NCBI GenBank assembly: GCA_027627225.1
Contig: CM051029.1
Location: 71,286,578 to 71,350,577 of the forward strand
DNA: 64,000 nucleotides
Direction: 5' to 3'
Origin: Congeria kusceri
Taxonomy: Eukaryota > Mollusca > Bivalvia > Myida > Dreissenidae
The notes under the pieces were generated by a model. The model made no database searches. It was not told the DNA's origin and worked only from the letters and a program-made list of their open reading frames with translations. Shown one piece after another: positions 1-12,000 of this stretch; position 1 is the stretch's first letter; every line of letters begins with the position of its first letter. A program made the translations under genes and the position numbers.

Positions 1-1284
1 GTACCATCTTAAAACTATGTACATCACGGAGCGATCAATTTAATACGAGGTGTTTGTTACTTTTAAAATTTAATTGCATGCGTTATACATTACATATCAA
101 GTTACAGCGTTCATTTTTGTGACATTTTACTTTTATTAAAAAGGTCGACATTTTTTAATAACATGAAGGTTTAATAATATGGAATAATAAAACTCCAGAG
201 ACAGATTTAAATAGACTATGCGCGCATCATATATACACAAATCACCATACGCATGTTAGCGGCTACGCAGCTGTATCAGCGTCTGCTAATATGCTATTTT
301 CATAATGATTCACTGGCTACTACATATTTCTGGAACATGTAAGATTAGACACAGGCGCAAATGCCATTTTTGAGTCAGCGACCAGTCACTTTTACAGTGA
401 GTAGCAATCATTTGTCTTTTAAAATCGTACTGCAAGCTTTATTATAAATGTAAATATTACATTTTATTCGAGATAATTGTTCAAGCAATACTCAATTTTA
501 CTCAGGTACATGTAAGTGTTTGTACCAATAAAATTAAAATAACATGCTCCATCCATATGCTATCGGTAAGACTCATCACATGTAGACGCCAAAAATGATT
601 AAAACTGGGGTCACCGCCTTGAAACGGTCAATGCAAAGTATTGAGGGTTTAAACCGAACCTCATACTTAGCCCAGAATTAATCAAAATACACAAACTTGT
701 AAATAACATTTAACCTCATGTGATTCAAATTACAGAGATAATATTAATTCAATTGAACTACACTTGCATTACTCAATGTTTAAATGTTCACCAGTGCAAC
801 AGATTTGCAACCGTCTGGAGCACGATAAAATGAAGTGAATACAAGTATCAGCTAACTCCCTGCTTGTTCAAAAGATGTCAAGACCTAGCATCATATAGTA
901 CATATCACAGATCATCGTCGTGCATCTCATCTCAGGAACAAGCCGTAATACGTGGTGTGAAAGGCCAGATTACACAGCTAGGCTGTATATGCTAAACTTC
1001 TGTAATGAAAATAAGTCGTATCAATACTTTAATATTAAATAAAATTCAAAAATAAGCATTAAAATCTATAAAGACAAAATATTATTTGTTTTCAATTCTA
1101 CAAAACGTGAATCAAATATTAAATTTAATGTGTTAACCTTGAAAGAAATTATCTATCTAAAACTAACAGGCATGTGTTTCTAAGTACAGACGAATTATAA
1201 CCCTTTGATAGGTAAGACTTATCAATTTATTAATTACATTTTAACATCCACTTGTGCATATACAAGTACCCTATGTTGTTCCAG
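1..1284. other. Non-coding, one dispersed repeat copy
   Basis: AT-rich DNA with no supportable coding segment. Positions 597-780 carry a copy of a dispersed repeat (a block beginning ATTAAAACTGGGGTCACCGCC) also seen near 30.45, 37.71 and 62.72 kb. A short stretch near 185-205 (AATAATAAAACTCCAGAGACA) closely resembles the middle of the exon at 1285-1370, as if part of that exon were duplicated upstream. Confidence 0.5.
597..790 (+). repeat. Dispersed repeat, copy 1
   Basis: This copy aligns by eye with 30449-30640 and more weakly with 37709-37775 and 62719-62880. The shared core is ATTAAAACTGGGGTCA..GCCTTG followed by GGTCAATGCAAAG and GGTTTAAACC, then 'cccagaatta' and an AT-rich tail containing AACCTCAT and ATATTAATTCAATT. 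No terminal repeats or coding capacity are visible, so the element class is unknown. Confidence 0.6.
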
Positions 1285-1370
1285 GTGGGCTAAACAGATG
1301 CCATTATAAGAATAATGAAACTCCAGAGACATCACCAAGAGAGAAACCATCCGCTGATAATTTATTTCAG
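1285..1370 (+). CDS. Internal exon A of an unrecognised plus-strand gene
   Basis: An open segment of 86 nt sits between a pyrimidine-rich acceptor (ttgttccag) and a perfect donor (CAG|GTAAGTAA). Read after two carried-over bases it gives a short polar peptide beginning GLNRCHYKN and ending SADNLFQ, closing in phase 0. That matches the phase-0 start of the next exon at 1654, which is the main reason to accept both. The upstream exon (incoming phase 1) is not visible, so the gene start lies outside the window or is too short to see. I do not recognise the family. Confidence 0.5.
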
Positions 1371-1653
1371 GTAAGTAACCAATGACCTATACAATATCAA
1401 AGTGATTTATATACATTACTATACAGTATTATTATTGTTTCTCGAATTCTTTTGCATCATTACAAACCAGTAAGTCAACAAGATTAAAACGTACACGCAT
1501 TTTATATGCCGTGCGACTTAAAAGGTTAAGTCTTATGATTCTAAAACAGGCATACGACAGATTTACGATTAAAAATATTGTCATGTGTGATCATGCGTAG
1601 TTTTTGAATGTCGTGTATTGTTAAACGGCAAAGGATCGGTCTTCCTATTTTAG

Positions 1654-1874
1654 GAAGTTCCTTACGCCTTGCGTAGTCATAAGAACGTGGGACAACTAAA
1701 TTGTCATAGATCTTACGTGGTCCTCAGTTATTCTGCCTGTTGGTTCGTGAATGGAAGGCAGAGCTACTGTGTCGACTTACAATTGACTTACCGTCTTGCC
1801 GTGGTTCGAAGAAAGATTGTTTTGTGTTATGCATGTCTGGCTAACGACAACGCTGAACATACCCTATTCATCGA
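1654..1874 (+). CDS. Internal exon B of an unrecognised plus-strand gene
   Basis: This is an open exon of 221 nt with acceptor (ctattttag) and consensus donor (GA|GTAAGTAAT). It starts in phase 0, directly compatible with the preceding exon, and ends in phase 2. The roughly 73 residues are Cys-rich (about six Cys) with alternating hydrophobic and basic stretches such as LTYRLAVVRRKIVLCYACL, which could be a beta-rich core or a weak membrane segment. No family was recognised. A possible next exon starts at an acceptor near 2895 (tttaatttttcag) and would end the protein after two further residues (stop in frame). That join is plausible by phase but weak. Confidence 0.5.
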
Positions 1875-4400
1875 GTAAGTAATTAAGCACCTGAAATATT
1901 TTGCAAGCACTATAATTTTCTAAAACGTCGCATCGTCATTGGAATTTGATTATCATATAAATAAATAATCCAGACATCTGCTGGTTTCCTTACAGTAAAT
2001 CTACATCTAATTTTGTATGTGATAAGGTACTGATTTGTAATTATCTTCTATAAACTTACCTGAATATTGTAAACAATGTGTTATAAAATCCAAATATTAT
2101 AATCTGCTATAAACTCGATTTAAAACTGTAAAACATGTGTATTTTTGTTATGAATTATAGCTGTGTTATATTTCGACCTCCAATATAATATCTTTTGTCT
2201 ATATTCTGAAGAACAAAACTCATTGAGAAGGCATTTACATGTATATGCATTCGTAAAATAATGTTTTTATTTTCTCATATACTGTTGCTATAAATTTTAT
2301 CCTGTAGCGACGGAATATGGCATTATGCAAAATCTGTTGTTGTTTTTGTCCGCCTTTTGTTGTTGTTCTTTTTTTTATTGGGCAACAGTATTTCCTCGTG
2401 TTGGCAAAATGCACTATCGCTCTCAAAGAATGTCATATTGATATAATATTCATGTACATGACATAACTATTTATACCGTTTTTCATTCACTTTAAATTTA
2501 TTAAAATTAGCTTGTAAATATATAGCAAACATGTTCTACTCGCAAAGGCTCCCGGGCTCTTGGGCTCGTTGTTCATGCTTTCTGAGCCTCACTTCATAAT
2601 AATTATTCAACATATCTAGAATAATGTGTTCTTATATCGCGGACAACATATTAAGCTAACACATTCCATCTTTACACATGTTGCATTATAAATAATGAAA
2701 TTGCATAGGTTCCAAGTCAAAGTATCACATGTAATATAATAATATGTATCCTAATGTCTTTTGCATTTCTGTACCACGTTTGATAACACTAATCATACAA
2801 CACTATACCAATTGTGCTTCGTGTTTTATGTGACCTAAAACTAACTTTGTTTTAATTCCGCTTCCGATATCTTTGTTACGTTTAATTTTTCAGGAATACC
2901 TGACTAAAACATGTATTGTACTGTCCATAATGTGTTAAAAAGGTAACTCTACTTAGTAAATGAATGTGCCTGAATGTGCCACTTATTTAAAGACAGAAAT
3001 ATATCTGCTTTTACCAAAAGCCAATATATTATATTATCTTAAATATTCAACTTATGCTCAGGGCTCGGAACACACAAATACATATTCATCTACTTTACAA
3101 TTTAAATGCGACCCAAAATAGTATAAGTGCACATCATGAAATACTTACATGAAGTTAACTTTATTTTGCAAAGCGGAAATCATACCGACACATAAGGTAA
3201 ATACTTAGAATAGTCGCTCGTTTGTTAAAGTAATTACACTGTCCTCAATCTGAATCAATATCGGACTCATTTAATCGTAGAGACAGCGAATTGCGGATGT
3301 TCTGCGTCTGGCATCAATGACTGTGAGATTGGTTGCTGTTTGTAATTTAGTTCAGTATTATAGTGTGCTACTTGTTCGCATCGTTTGTCGTGATCACCGC
3401 CACATACAATAAAGTATTTCTGTTAGAAAGTAGCGTGAAAAACATACTCGGCAACTCACCAAATAAAAATATAGCGACGTCGACGGGCTTAACAGGAAAC
3501 GGCTGTATAATAAATATAAGAAAGTCAACAAAATAAATAGTATAAATAGTCCTGCATTACATGTATTAAATGGCAAGATGGGCCGTTTGTTAGCCGCAAC
3601 ATTGTGTGTTTAATGTTGTTTGCGAGAGATGTAGTATATTTATGTTCCGACGGCCGGTGATGGGTGAAATGCCAATCGGAACCTTTTTCGCACTGGCTGA
3701 AAGCGGATGTTGAACCACACATTGCATTATTCACTATGTGCTTCACAAAATGTAGACTTTATGCTAAGGTTAGTTTCTAGTATACAATATATTGTCAGTT
3801 TGAAGTTATAGTAACGGAAATACCTCAATACACAACGACTTGATCTAACACTGTCATTGAAGGAGACGAAAGCAAAAATGTATAACATTAAAGAATGTCA
3901 TATATATGGAGAGAGCAATTGGAAATGCACGAGTTCACAATATGTTGTATTTACTCACACTAAAGTTGTGAGTAAAACAATTATTAACTAATCAAAAGTG
4001 TTCCAATTACGAACACAAAAACACAACAAAATGAGGTAAAAATGTTTGTTATTGGCAGCAAATACATCGACCAACAAAGAGTAAAAATAGTACTCACACA
4101 TTACTACAGTATATTTATTCGTGAAACATTGTTATTAAGTTCACAAACGGAAAAATATCATATGTTTTAAGCCGGTTCAGAGTTGTCTTTTTTCTTTTCT
4201 TTTTTTTCTAAATAATGAATCACATCGGAAACCGAAATGCGTATATTTAAAAATAATATTTGATAACATTAATAACTTAAATTGAATTTTATTTAGAATT
4301 TTTAAATTATAATGCGATAAGCAAACATATATTCGAGCATCGACATATGATAACAATACTAAAAAATAAAAGTAAGTCTACTTATTTTCTATAGCATATC
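1875..4400. other. No supportable gene
   Basis: AT-rich sequence. The longest open frames (60-73 codons near 3394-3746, minus) lack splice context or recognisable motifs. A possible terminal exon at 2895-2941 is mentioned with the preceding exon. Confidence 0.4.
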
Positions 4401-4404
4401 TGTC

Positions 4405-4570
4405 GATGACATATCGTGGCCTTCCACGTGCATTCCAGATTACATAACGTGGCCTCCCAAGGGCATTCCAGATAACATAACGTGGCCTTCCACGTACATT
4501 GCAGATTACATAACGTGGCCTTCCACGTACATTGCAGATAGCGTGGCCTCCCACTTGCATTGCCGATGAT
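4405..4570. repeat. 33-bp tandem repeat with internal hairpin
   Basis: About five imperfect copies of a 33-bp unit (ttacataacgtggccttcc then acgtacattgcaga). Each unit contains CGTGG-CCTT-CCACG, an inverted repeat able to form a 5-bp stem with a 4-nt loop, so the array is a string of potential hairpins. It lies just beyond the 3' side (minus-strand sense) of the DIRS-like element and may be its terminal region or an independent satellite. Confidence 0.75.
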
Positions 4571-4843
4571 GAAATGCATTTCCTGCAGTTAAACTAATAA
4601 CACATTAGGATTGCAATCTATTAAATGCAAAACGTCATAGACACACCAAAATCATTAATCAAATCGTATTAATTAACACCCAGAAATAATTTCCCATTTT
4701 ATTACTACGATTGTCACACTATTAAACACTCTTAAAATCACTTTACTTTCACTAATGTACACGGAACTGTCAATTCTCTTTAAACACCAATATATTACAA
4801 AATAAGACAACATTACAAGTCAAGATTCAAAGAAACTAACATT

Positions 4844-5811
4844 TTGTCTTTAACAGAGTCCTTAAGATAACCATCTCGTGCAGTCACAGACTTCCATCTA
4901 CCATGCCGTTGCCACAGTCTTTCTGGTATCTGATTATTAGCTGAAGTGGAAGCAGCTCCACTCCTAAGTAAATGAAGACTGAATTTTGAAGGATCAATAC
5001 CGAGAAGTGAAACTTTAGACTTAAAAATATCTCGAATACTAGAATAGGACAGCGGTCTGTCTATTCCGGAAGCAAGAACATACCACGTTTTGATTTACAA
5101 AAATTATTTCTCCTTAACAAATAACTTGTTGAACAAGCGTCTATCTCGGCCTTTTAAAAAATATTTTTCTAAAATTTCCAGTTTTTGCAATAACAACGCT
5201 TTTACCCTCTCTAAGTACATCTGTTTTAGCTTTTTCTACATATATCTCACAATATGTTTCAAATAATTTGATATGAGACCTTCTAATTGCTAAAGCTTCT
5301 GATATGCGAAAAAACCCACCAAACGCTAATGAAAGACAGGTATCCCTTAAATCTCCCAGAGAACAGCCTTCATTAGCAAACCGATTGATATATAATTTTA
5401 TCATGTCTGAATTAAGTGGTTCTTTTTTACACACGGGCTTTGACACATTTCTTATACATCCATTGAAGCATAATCTAAGCCATTCATTTTTGCATGTATT
5501 TTCCATATTTCCCATAATATGCACCCAATTAATAACATAAAAAAATACTATTCAAGTTAGACTTGCTACAGTTTTGATAATTTTTTTATACATGAACCAA
5601 ATAAAGAGCAATAGTTACTATATCTGCAGGCAGTGTGCAGAAATTCAGCTCTACACACCATGTACTTAACTTCCGGAATGCTAAGCTGTAGTTTCTAGTG
5701 GTAGAATGTTCCCATCCTTTCATACAAGCCTCTTTCACACCTGACAACACTCCTGGAACATGAACGCTTGACTTTGCACTAACGTCATCCCAAACTTAAG
5801 ATCTAAACAAA
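4844..5811 (-). pseudogene. DIRS tyrosine recombinase (broken)
   Basis: The enzyme would cut and rejoin element and target DNA through a covalent 3'-phosphotyrosine. The N-terminal SAM-like region is visible around 5590-5800 (TTRNYSLAF..W motif). The first catalytic Arg lies in FGGFFRISEAL (near 5300). The HxxR box appears as HLLRSGAAS (near 4963-4974), the next His in QRHGRWKS (near 4890-4905), and the nucleophilic Tyr in RDGYLKDS (near 4863-4874). All catalytic residues survive, but the frame is broken: there is a shift in the A-run near 5153-5160 and stops around 5095-5141 between the Arg and HxxR boxes. It lies downstream of RNase H, as expected in DIRS. Confidence 0.85.
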
Positions 5812-6209
5812 TCTGTAATAATTGTAATAATTGTATTAAACAACTAAACTAAATAAATAGTCCTAAGTATATTTCGCGTCACCAATTTTAACTAAACCAT
5901 AATATGAATACTACGACATTAATAATTCTGTGAAAGATGGATTTGCTAGAATTGCCGAATTCATTATAATAAATTACTATTATATTAATTATGCATAGTA
6001 TAAATTAACCATTCAATGTAAACAAACCAACAAACAGTTATGTGAATAATAACAGAAAAAGACCCACGCAAAAATCGTGAACCCCGCTCTCATAGACTAT
6101 ACTAGTAAAACAATAAACCAGGGAACATCTCAAAGTAAAAATTGACTGTCATATGCGCCGTAAAATAAACTTGTCAATCGTCTGCACAATTAAATCTTGC
6201 GACTAACAC

Positions 6210-7000
6210 TTTGCTAGTAAATCTGTCCGATCCAAAACTGCTGTCTTTGTTCAGCCCTTGCATATAATTTTTTTTTTGAATCCTGAAAAAGCAATAGTTC
6301 AACAATAAACTGTCTAAACGAAGACTGCTTTCCATATAACACAGGAAAAAAGGGACTCGACGGCCAATAAGGGGCTATCAAAGTTCCTACAGCTTTACAC
6401 TGCCGCATAAAATTGAGCGTTTAACAAATTAAGTAAACGGGTGAGATAAGCCAATTATTTACATTACTCCCGGTCACAGAAAATGCATCCACAGCTTCAC
6501 AAACAGCGGTCTGATATAACGAATGATATCTAGGTAATTTAGTATTGTACCCGTTAGCAAACCTATCAACATCATGAGGCCCGTATAACGAATTAATTTA
6601 CATGTAATGTAAATCGACTGAAATGCCATAGTCATCGTTGTCTATCATGCGGCTAAGATTATCAGCCATCTGATTTTTGTCCCTACTGACCCATAACGGC
6701 TCTAACGAAATGCCATATTTTGCGCAAATAAGGAAAACATTTTCAGCCACTTTATGTAAGTCGCAAATCATACTACCCTAATTTATAATACTGACACTAT
6801 ATGTACTATCGGTTTTCCATACTACCGTTTTGCCCTTTAACTGCTCCTTGAAACAATCAATAGAATAGATAATAGCTAATAATTCCCTATGAGAAGATTG
6901 CCCCTGTCTCAAAATCGGTCCATTGCTTATGAGCAACTGCACCGTCACAATCAACGTCAGCCGCTCCAGCTACGGCAGACGCATCAGAATAGACTATTAC
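6210..7000 (-). pseudogene. DIRS RNase H and distal domain (broken)
   Basis: RNase H degrades the RNA strand of the RNA-DNA hybrid during reverse transcription. Four acidic sites are readable in order: Asp in YSDASAVAGA (6961-6991), Glu in SSHRELLA (near 6880-6898), Asp in KTDSTYSV (near 6795-6820) and Asp in RDKNQMADNLSR (near 6655-6690). A single-base shift separates the first from the second motif (near 6900). Downstream comes the conserved GPHDVDRFA motif, then EAVDAF and NNW, and the KAVGTLIAPYWPSS block (6340-6400) that follows RNase H in DIRS-like polyproteins. An in-frame stop lies near 6600. Confidence 0.85.
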
Positions 7001-8080
7001 TGTCGGCAAGTAATTCTGAAATAATGCCCTTTCGAACGAGGCAGAAAAAACTTTTTCCAAAAATTAAGGTCGGACAAACAAGAATAAATATTTAGGCAAG
7101 AATCCCAGTTTCGCCTGCTTTCAATAACTCTGATAATTGGCTTAGTTCTAAGCAAGCCAACGTTTCCAAGTACAACAGTCATAGATATTATTTTCCCTGC
7201 AAGTTGTGCCAATTTACGAGCGAAACTATACGTAGGAGTAGCCAAGATCTGGTTAATGCATTCTTTAACATTTTCTATTCGTCTACGCGGAATTTGTAGA
7301 ACATTATCATGTAGATACCTCACCAATCCCAGCCATTCTAAAATTTGTACGGATACAAATACTGATTTTTTAAGGTTAACTATGAAACCGCATTTGATCA
7401 ACTCTCCAGAACAAAGTCTGCATCTTTTTTTGTTGTACTAAATGCGTCGTTAACACCCAAGACATCATCTAGAAAAACTAGAATTCTAAAACAGACTACT
7501 GAGAAAACAAAATATTTTAACTTTACTTGATACCGCCATGAGAAACCGAAATATTTATGATGTGAGAAAAATGGTGATAACCACTGGTTACCGTGAAGTC
7601 GAATTTGAACATAAAACCTCCTGGAGTTGCATATTCGAGAGCAAATTTGTAATCTTCAAATTTTATTTTTTCCTTTTTAACGAAATTATTTAAAACGCTT
7701 AGATCTAAAATTAAACGGTGTTTGCCTGACGACTGATTTGTAGCTACTGATAAGGGGTTTACATTGTGTGGTTTAAATGAAACCTCATATACACATTTTT
7801 TATCTAACAAACCGCTAATAGTAGACTCAACGAACTCCGAATTATTTAATGCTGAAGCATTGTTTTCATTTCAAACATTGGTGGCTCATGCATAAAGGGA
7901 ATAACGTATCCTTCTTTAATAACGGACAATATTTCATGATTAGCATTCAGTTGTTTTCCCCGAATTCGTAACACTTCTGAAGTCTACCTTTAACAGAATG
8001 CTCTGTAACTGTAACACTTTCCTCCAAAATTGTACAATAAGTATCTCTCAAATCTGACTGTGAAAAATAATCTATCGTAT
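6997..8080 (-). pseudogene. DIRS reverse transcriptase (broken, internal deletion)
   Basis: Conserved blocks in order: SVKGRL (near 7995), IKEGYVIPF (near 7900), NNSEFV, NPLSVA then SGKHRLILDLSVLN (near 7700), KFEDYKFAL, FKFDF..SGYHH (near 7575), the catalytic FLDDVLG (a YxDD variant, 7461-7476), then GFIVNLKKS..ILEWLG (near 7340-7400), IPRRRI and AQLAGKIISM. The segment KYFVFSVV runs almost directly into the catalytic block, so the usual LPFGL..P region of some 25-35 residues is deleted. There are also frameshifts near 7850-7870 and stops near 7405 and 7510. Non-functional. Confidence 0.88.
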
Positions 8081-8089
8081 CAATAAAAA

Positions 8090-8336
8090 TCATTTATCAA
8101 AGTCCTCACATGGTAAATCAGCGTTACTGTTTTTCTGGCTTGGCAACGGCTTGCTCACTGGCGACTGTTCCGGGGAGGGCGTCTCTCTGGCCCAAGGGTC
8201 CACTTCCGGCCTGTAAATGTGCGGCACATCCAGAGGCGAAATGACCCGTTGCGCCGCAGGCGTAGAAGACGACGTCTCTAGTCTGGGCTTGTCCCATGAA
8301 TCGGTCGTTTCCCTTGCGTATATGTGCTCGAAAAGG
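8090..8336 (-). pseudogene. DIRS Gag C-terminal/linker region
   Basis: An open segment upstream of the RT blocks encodes a Pro/Ser/Thr-rich, low-complexity stretch (PSPEQSPVSKPLPSQ; ISPLDVPHIYRPE) that ends at a stop just before the RT region. A good acceptor (pyrimidine-rich, ending ttgttcatag) precedes position 8336, and the outgoing reading phase fits the end of the Gag-like exon at 13090. No zinc knuckle is visible. Assignment rests on position directly before RT and on that phase match. Confidence 0.55.
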
Positions 8337-8399
8337 CTATGAACAAGCAATATTAAATAAATCGATACATTCGATATATAATATAACCAGCAACGCACT

Positions 8400-10490
8400 T
8401 TTTCGTCAAAATGACATACCTGGTCAAAATTTAGTTATTTACATTTTCGTGTAAGCAAACATGTGTAGTCTCAGATGATATGCTTTATTGTACTCATTGA
8501 GAACTATTTATGCGATTTTAAGCTTCTTTTGTGGGTCACCATAACATCAATTTTCAAGCTTTTCTATCATTTATTCATTATTATAGTGTTTTATGCCACA
8601 TTCACATTCAAAACAAACACTCTAAATGTTACTCCTAATGTATATAATTTTATTGCTGTAATCTTACCTCATTCTTTTGACTTTGGCTTATACCTATACA
8701 TTTGATGATCTGGTTGCTATGGCAACAAATGCTGTTATACAATGAATTACGACCATTATTCTGTAGAAAAGTCCGTTAAGCCATATTTTTCAAATTAAAA
8801 TAGATTTATAGAATCATGTTTACCTTTTGTTAACCTTTGCATGAGCACTTCATAATTTAAAAAAATGCTTTAACACTATCGGTAACTTAAAATGAATGAT
8901 TTACGAGACCTAAAATGACACATTTACAGTAGACCATTTCAGTTATTTCTTGTTTAACATTGTTAAGGTAGAAAGATTAAAATTGCATGTTATTGTGAAC
9001 AAATAACAAAAGAAACTTGTATTTAAAATTATATTACATAATATCATTTGATATAGGTATAGTTTATAGAATTTAAATAAAGGCATAATTATGTTACCAT
9101 GGCAAACATTATCAAATAATGACAAAAAAAGAAAAAAACTAGCTCTAATGAACATTGGTGATTAAGATTTAAATGGTATATATTGAGTAATCTTTCTTTG
9201 CTGCATGTTAATAACAAAATAGCTTAACGATTTTGTGAAGACTGGAATGATATTACAACATATGTATTATACAAAAACTATACTGTTTATTGTCTACACT
9301 TTACACTGTTGTAATAAAAAATACCGGTAGGTGACATGTACATGCAGACTGTTTTACTATTTAACAAAAAACATTGCACATTTTCTTTATACTTGGTTCA
9401 ATTGTTGCTATACATTATTCACATAATAATAATAATGATACTTCTAGTCAAAAGATTAATTCATACAATCAAAGCTACAACCATTGGTTTCCAATGAAAC
9501 TACATAACTTACTACTTGCAGTACATATGACCTAACAGCAAATGACTCCAAAAAGCATCTTGTGTTGCAATATAAATGGTCTTAAAATAAATGTTGCAGT
9601 TAAATATAAAAATGGATTAAAGGCATATATTTTTTTATAAAAACCTGTGTAACTTATTATTATAATGCTGCTTGTAAATAGACGAATGCAACAAAAAGAG
9701 AAATTGATGTATTCCAAGGTTTTCATCGCTTTTGAAATGAAATGTACCCATTACATATCAGATTTGGAATTTTCACATTATGAAATATTGCTCATTGGAA
9801 AAAATTGCAATGGACATTTAATTGATTTAACTAGTGAAATCAATGATAAGTTTAACGCAGTATTTAAATTGATATAAACATACAAGTCATGTCATCATGT
9901 ACAACCTAAATTCACATCTCCTATGTTTTTAGAATATTGTCACTGAAGTTTTATTTTAATATTCCACTTGGGAAAAATACACCATCCATTGTTTGATAGG
10001 GAATCATATTGGCTCCTTTTACAGGTCCTATGAAAGACTGAATATCACTTGCAATTCTTTCTTAAATAGTTCTGAAAATATTATATCAAAATGCCAATGT
10101 CCACTTTTTAATACTTTGAGAGCCCCTTACAAACAATGTTCAGCTGAACAAAGAAGACATATAACAGTGGTCATTTTTCCAAGGTGATGGCACTGTCCTG
10201 AGCATGCAGTTGACTGACCAGTCAATCAATTAGTTATGCAGTCATCAATAAAATGAAGCTGTGATGAAGCTGGTAAATCTTTCAGATTTTCAGCATCATG
10301 TCATCTGTTTTCTTCCATGGGATCTGTGTAATGTAACATAAATTGTTTTTAATAAACCTAATATAAACCAACATTAATACTAAGTTATTTGTTTTGTTTT
10401 TAATTTGTGTGTTTTAAAATACAATATGGTGTAAAAGTTGTGCAATTAATACACCTACATTTACATATAACAGAAACAAATTATACAAGA
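8400..10490. other. AT-rich, no supportable gene
   Basis: This lies inside the 4.7-kb gap between the two Gag-like parts. Open frames of 60-76 codons are present but show low complexity and no splice context. No terminal repeats or transposase motifs were seen. Confidence 0.4.
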
Positions 10491-10494
10491 ATAC

Positions 10495-10592
10495 CTTCCA
10501 CAGTCCAAAATGCCAGTGAGGGGAGAATTTGGTATGGCCTGTATCTATCATGTTGAGGGTCAGTTCCTAATGTTTCATAACTCTCCACATAC
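10495..10592 (-). CDS. Exon-like segment, family unknown
   Basis: An open 98-nt segment has a strong acceptor (taatactgttttag) and a donor GAAG|GTATTC. In the only fully open frame it reads YVESYETLGTDPQHDRY then RPYQILPSLAFWTVEG, which has a natural amino-acid composition. The incoming phase (one base) fits one of the two open frames of the segment at 11893-12000. Function unknown; it could be a host exon or a mobile-element remnant. Confidence 0.4.
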
Positions 10593-11464
10593 CTAAAACA
10601 GTATTAAAGTTAATAATGAATCATGATAATGGTTTGGTGTAATGAACTAGACAGCTTACAACAACAACAACATGTGTTTAGCGATAAAGTTTACAAAAGC
10701 TGTTAGACTACAATATACAGCTAATCAAGACAATTTTGTGTTGTTGTTTTTTTGTCATATACAAATGTCATTGAATTCATTTCTTCAAAGATCTCTCTGA
10801 ATTCAGTATTTCATTTCTGTTCAATACTTTCTGTTTCAGTAAAATAGTAATTTCAACTTAATACATACTTTAAATTAGTTTGCCAAGACTTGTACATCAA
10901 TTACAAATGGAATCAATTAAACGCTTTAATTTGGTTTGGTTTTCACATGCACAAGGAATCTCAAATTAATTTTTGCTAGTATGCATAACCAAAGGTTATA
11001 TTCTGTCCAGGCATTTATCCATATGAAGCACTGACCAAGTCAACTCAAAGATGTGCTGACTGTATGTGGGGATGGGGTGGAGATCCTTCCCAGCATTATT
11101 AGTGTTGCAAATCTTAAATAATAAATAGAATAATGCATTAACAAATAGTAAACATGTTTAATAACTCAAGTGCATTAAAACAATTATGTTTCCTATAAAA
11201 TTTGAGACACAAACCAAACTGTTTCAATTAACTAATGCACATGACAGTAATAATAAACGAGGTTCATTTGTGTAGAGAAAAACAGCGAAATAAATAAAAA
11301 CATTAAAGACATAATATTATGCCAGTCCACAACATGTGTTAATGTCTATCGTATGCATTTGTTGGAAACTCATTGCTGAGATTTATACAATTGCAACAAT
11401 ACACAGAATTGTTTGCTTAGTCAGTAAATAAACATTCATAAGGGACACTTTAAAAGAAATATCA

Positions 11465-11570
11465 TCACCATCATCATAACCACCATCAGCTTCATGATCA
11501 ATACAGTAATGTATACATTATCATTTTCATCATCATCATCATCATCATCACACATCATAATTATCATCAT
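11465..11570. repeat. (ATC)n microsatellite
   Basis: Interrupted ATC/CAT trinucleotide run with an uninterrupted core of about eight repeats near 11525-11550. Confidence 0.8.
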
Positions 11571-11892
11571 GATCCACCTCAAGCCTTCATGGCAATCACA
11601 GCATTATTAAATATGTTGTCAAACTAATTATGTGTACCTTAATTAAGTTTGATAAGAGTTCTGACTAAAAGACAAATACCTATGAAAAGGGAGGACAGAA
11701 CTGATATTTTATTTGTAATCAGGTTATGTGTGATTTTTTTTGTTTTCATTTCAGACGAACTGTCAAAATTGTGCTTCCATTAATTATTATACACTTCCGG
11801 GTCGAATATTCGTACATAATAAATCAATATTGGTGTTTACTTTGTGTGACTGTATAAGAGGAGTTAAGAAAGTAATAAGTATGTAGTAATAC

Positions 11893-12000
11893 CTTTGACA
11901 GTTGCATAGCCTCTTCCTTCTAATCGTGCGAGAATATTTTTCCAAATAGGCAAAACACGTTTTAAAACCGTATCTCTCAAAATGGCGTGTGCAACCCAAA
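11893..12000 (-). CDS. Exon-like segment, family unknown
   Basis: The segment ends at a donor (CAAAG|GTATTAC) and is open in two frames. One (WVAHAILRDTVLKRVLP then IWKNILARLEGRGYATVK) has protein-like composition but ends in phase 1. The other (RHFERYGFKTCFAYLEK...) ends in phase 2 and fits the exon-like segment at 10495-10592. A clear acceptor or start codon is not visible. It could equally be a repeat fragment. Confidence 0.3.

Larger units (their letters stand above)
4844..8336 (-). mobile_element. Decayed DIRS-type tyrosine-recombinase retrotransposon
   Basis: Reading the minus strand from high to low coordinates, the order is Gag-linker-like region, reverse transcriptase, RNase H, RNase H-distal domain, tyrosine recombinase. 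This order is diagnostic of DIRS1-superfamily elements, which integrate with a tyrosine recombinase instead of a DDE integrase. Every domain is recognisable but broken by frameshifts, stops or deletions, so the copy is dead. No inverted terminal repeat or internal complementary region typical of DIRS elements was found, and the Gag start appears to be far upstream at 13.1-13.6 kb (see findings). Element limits are therefore approximate. Confidence 0.85.
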
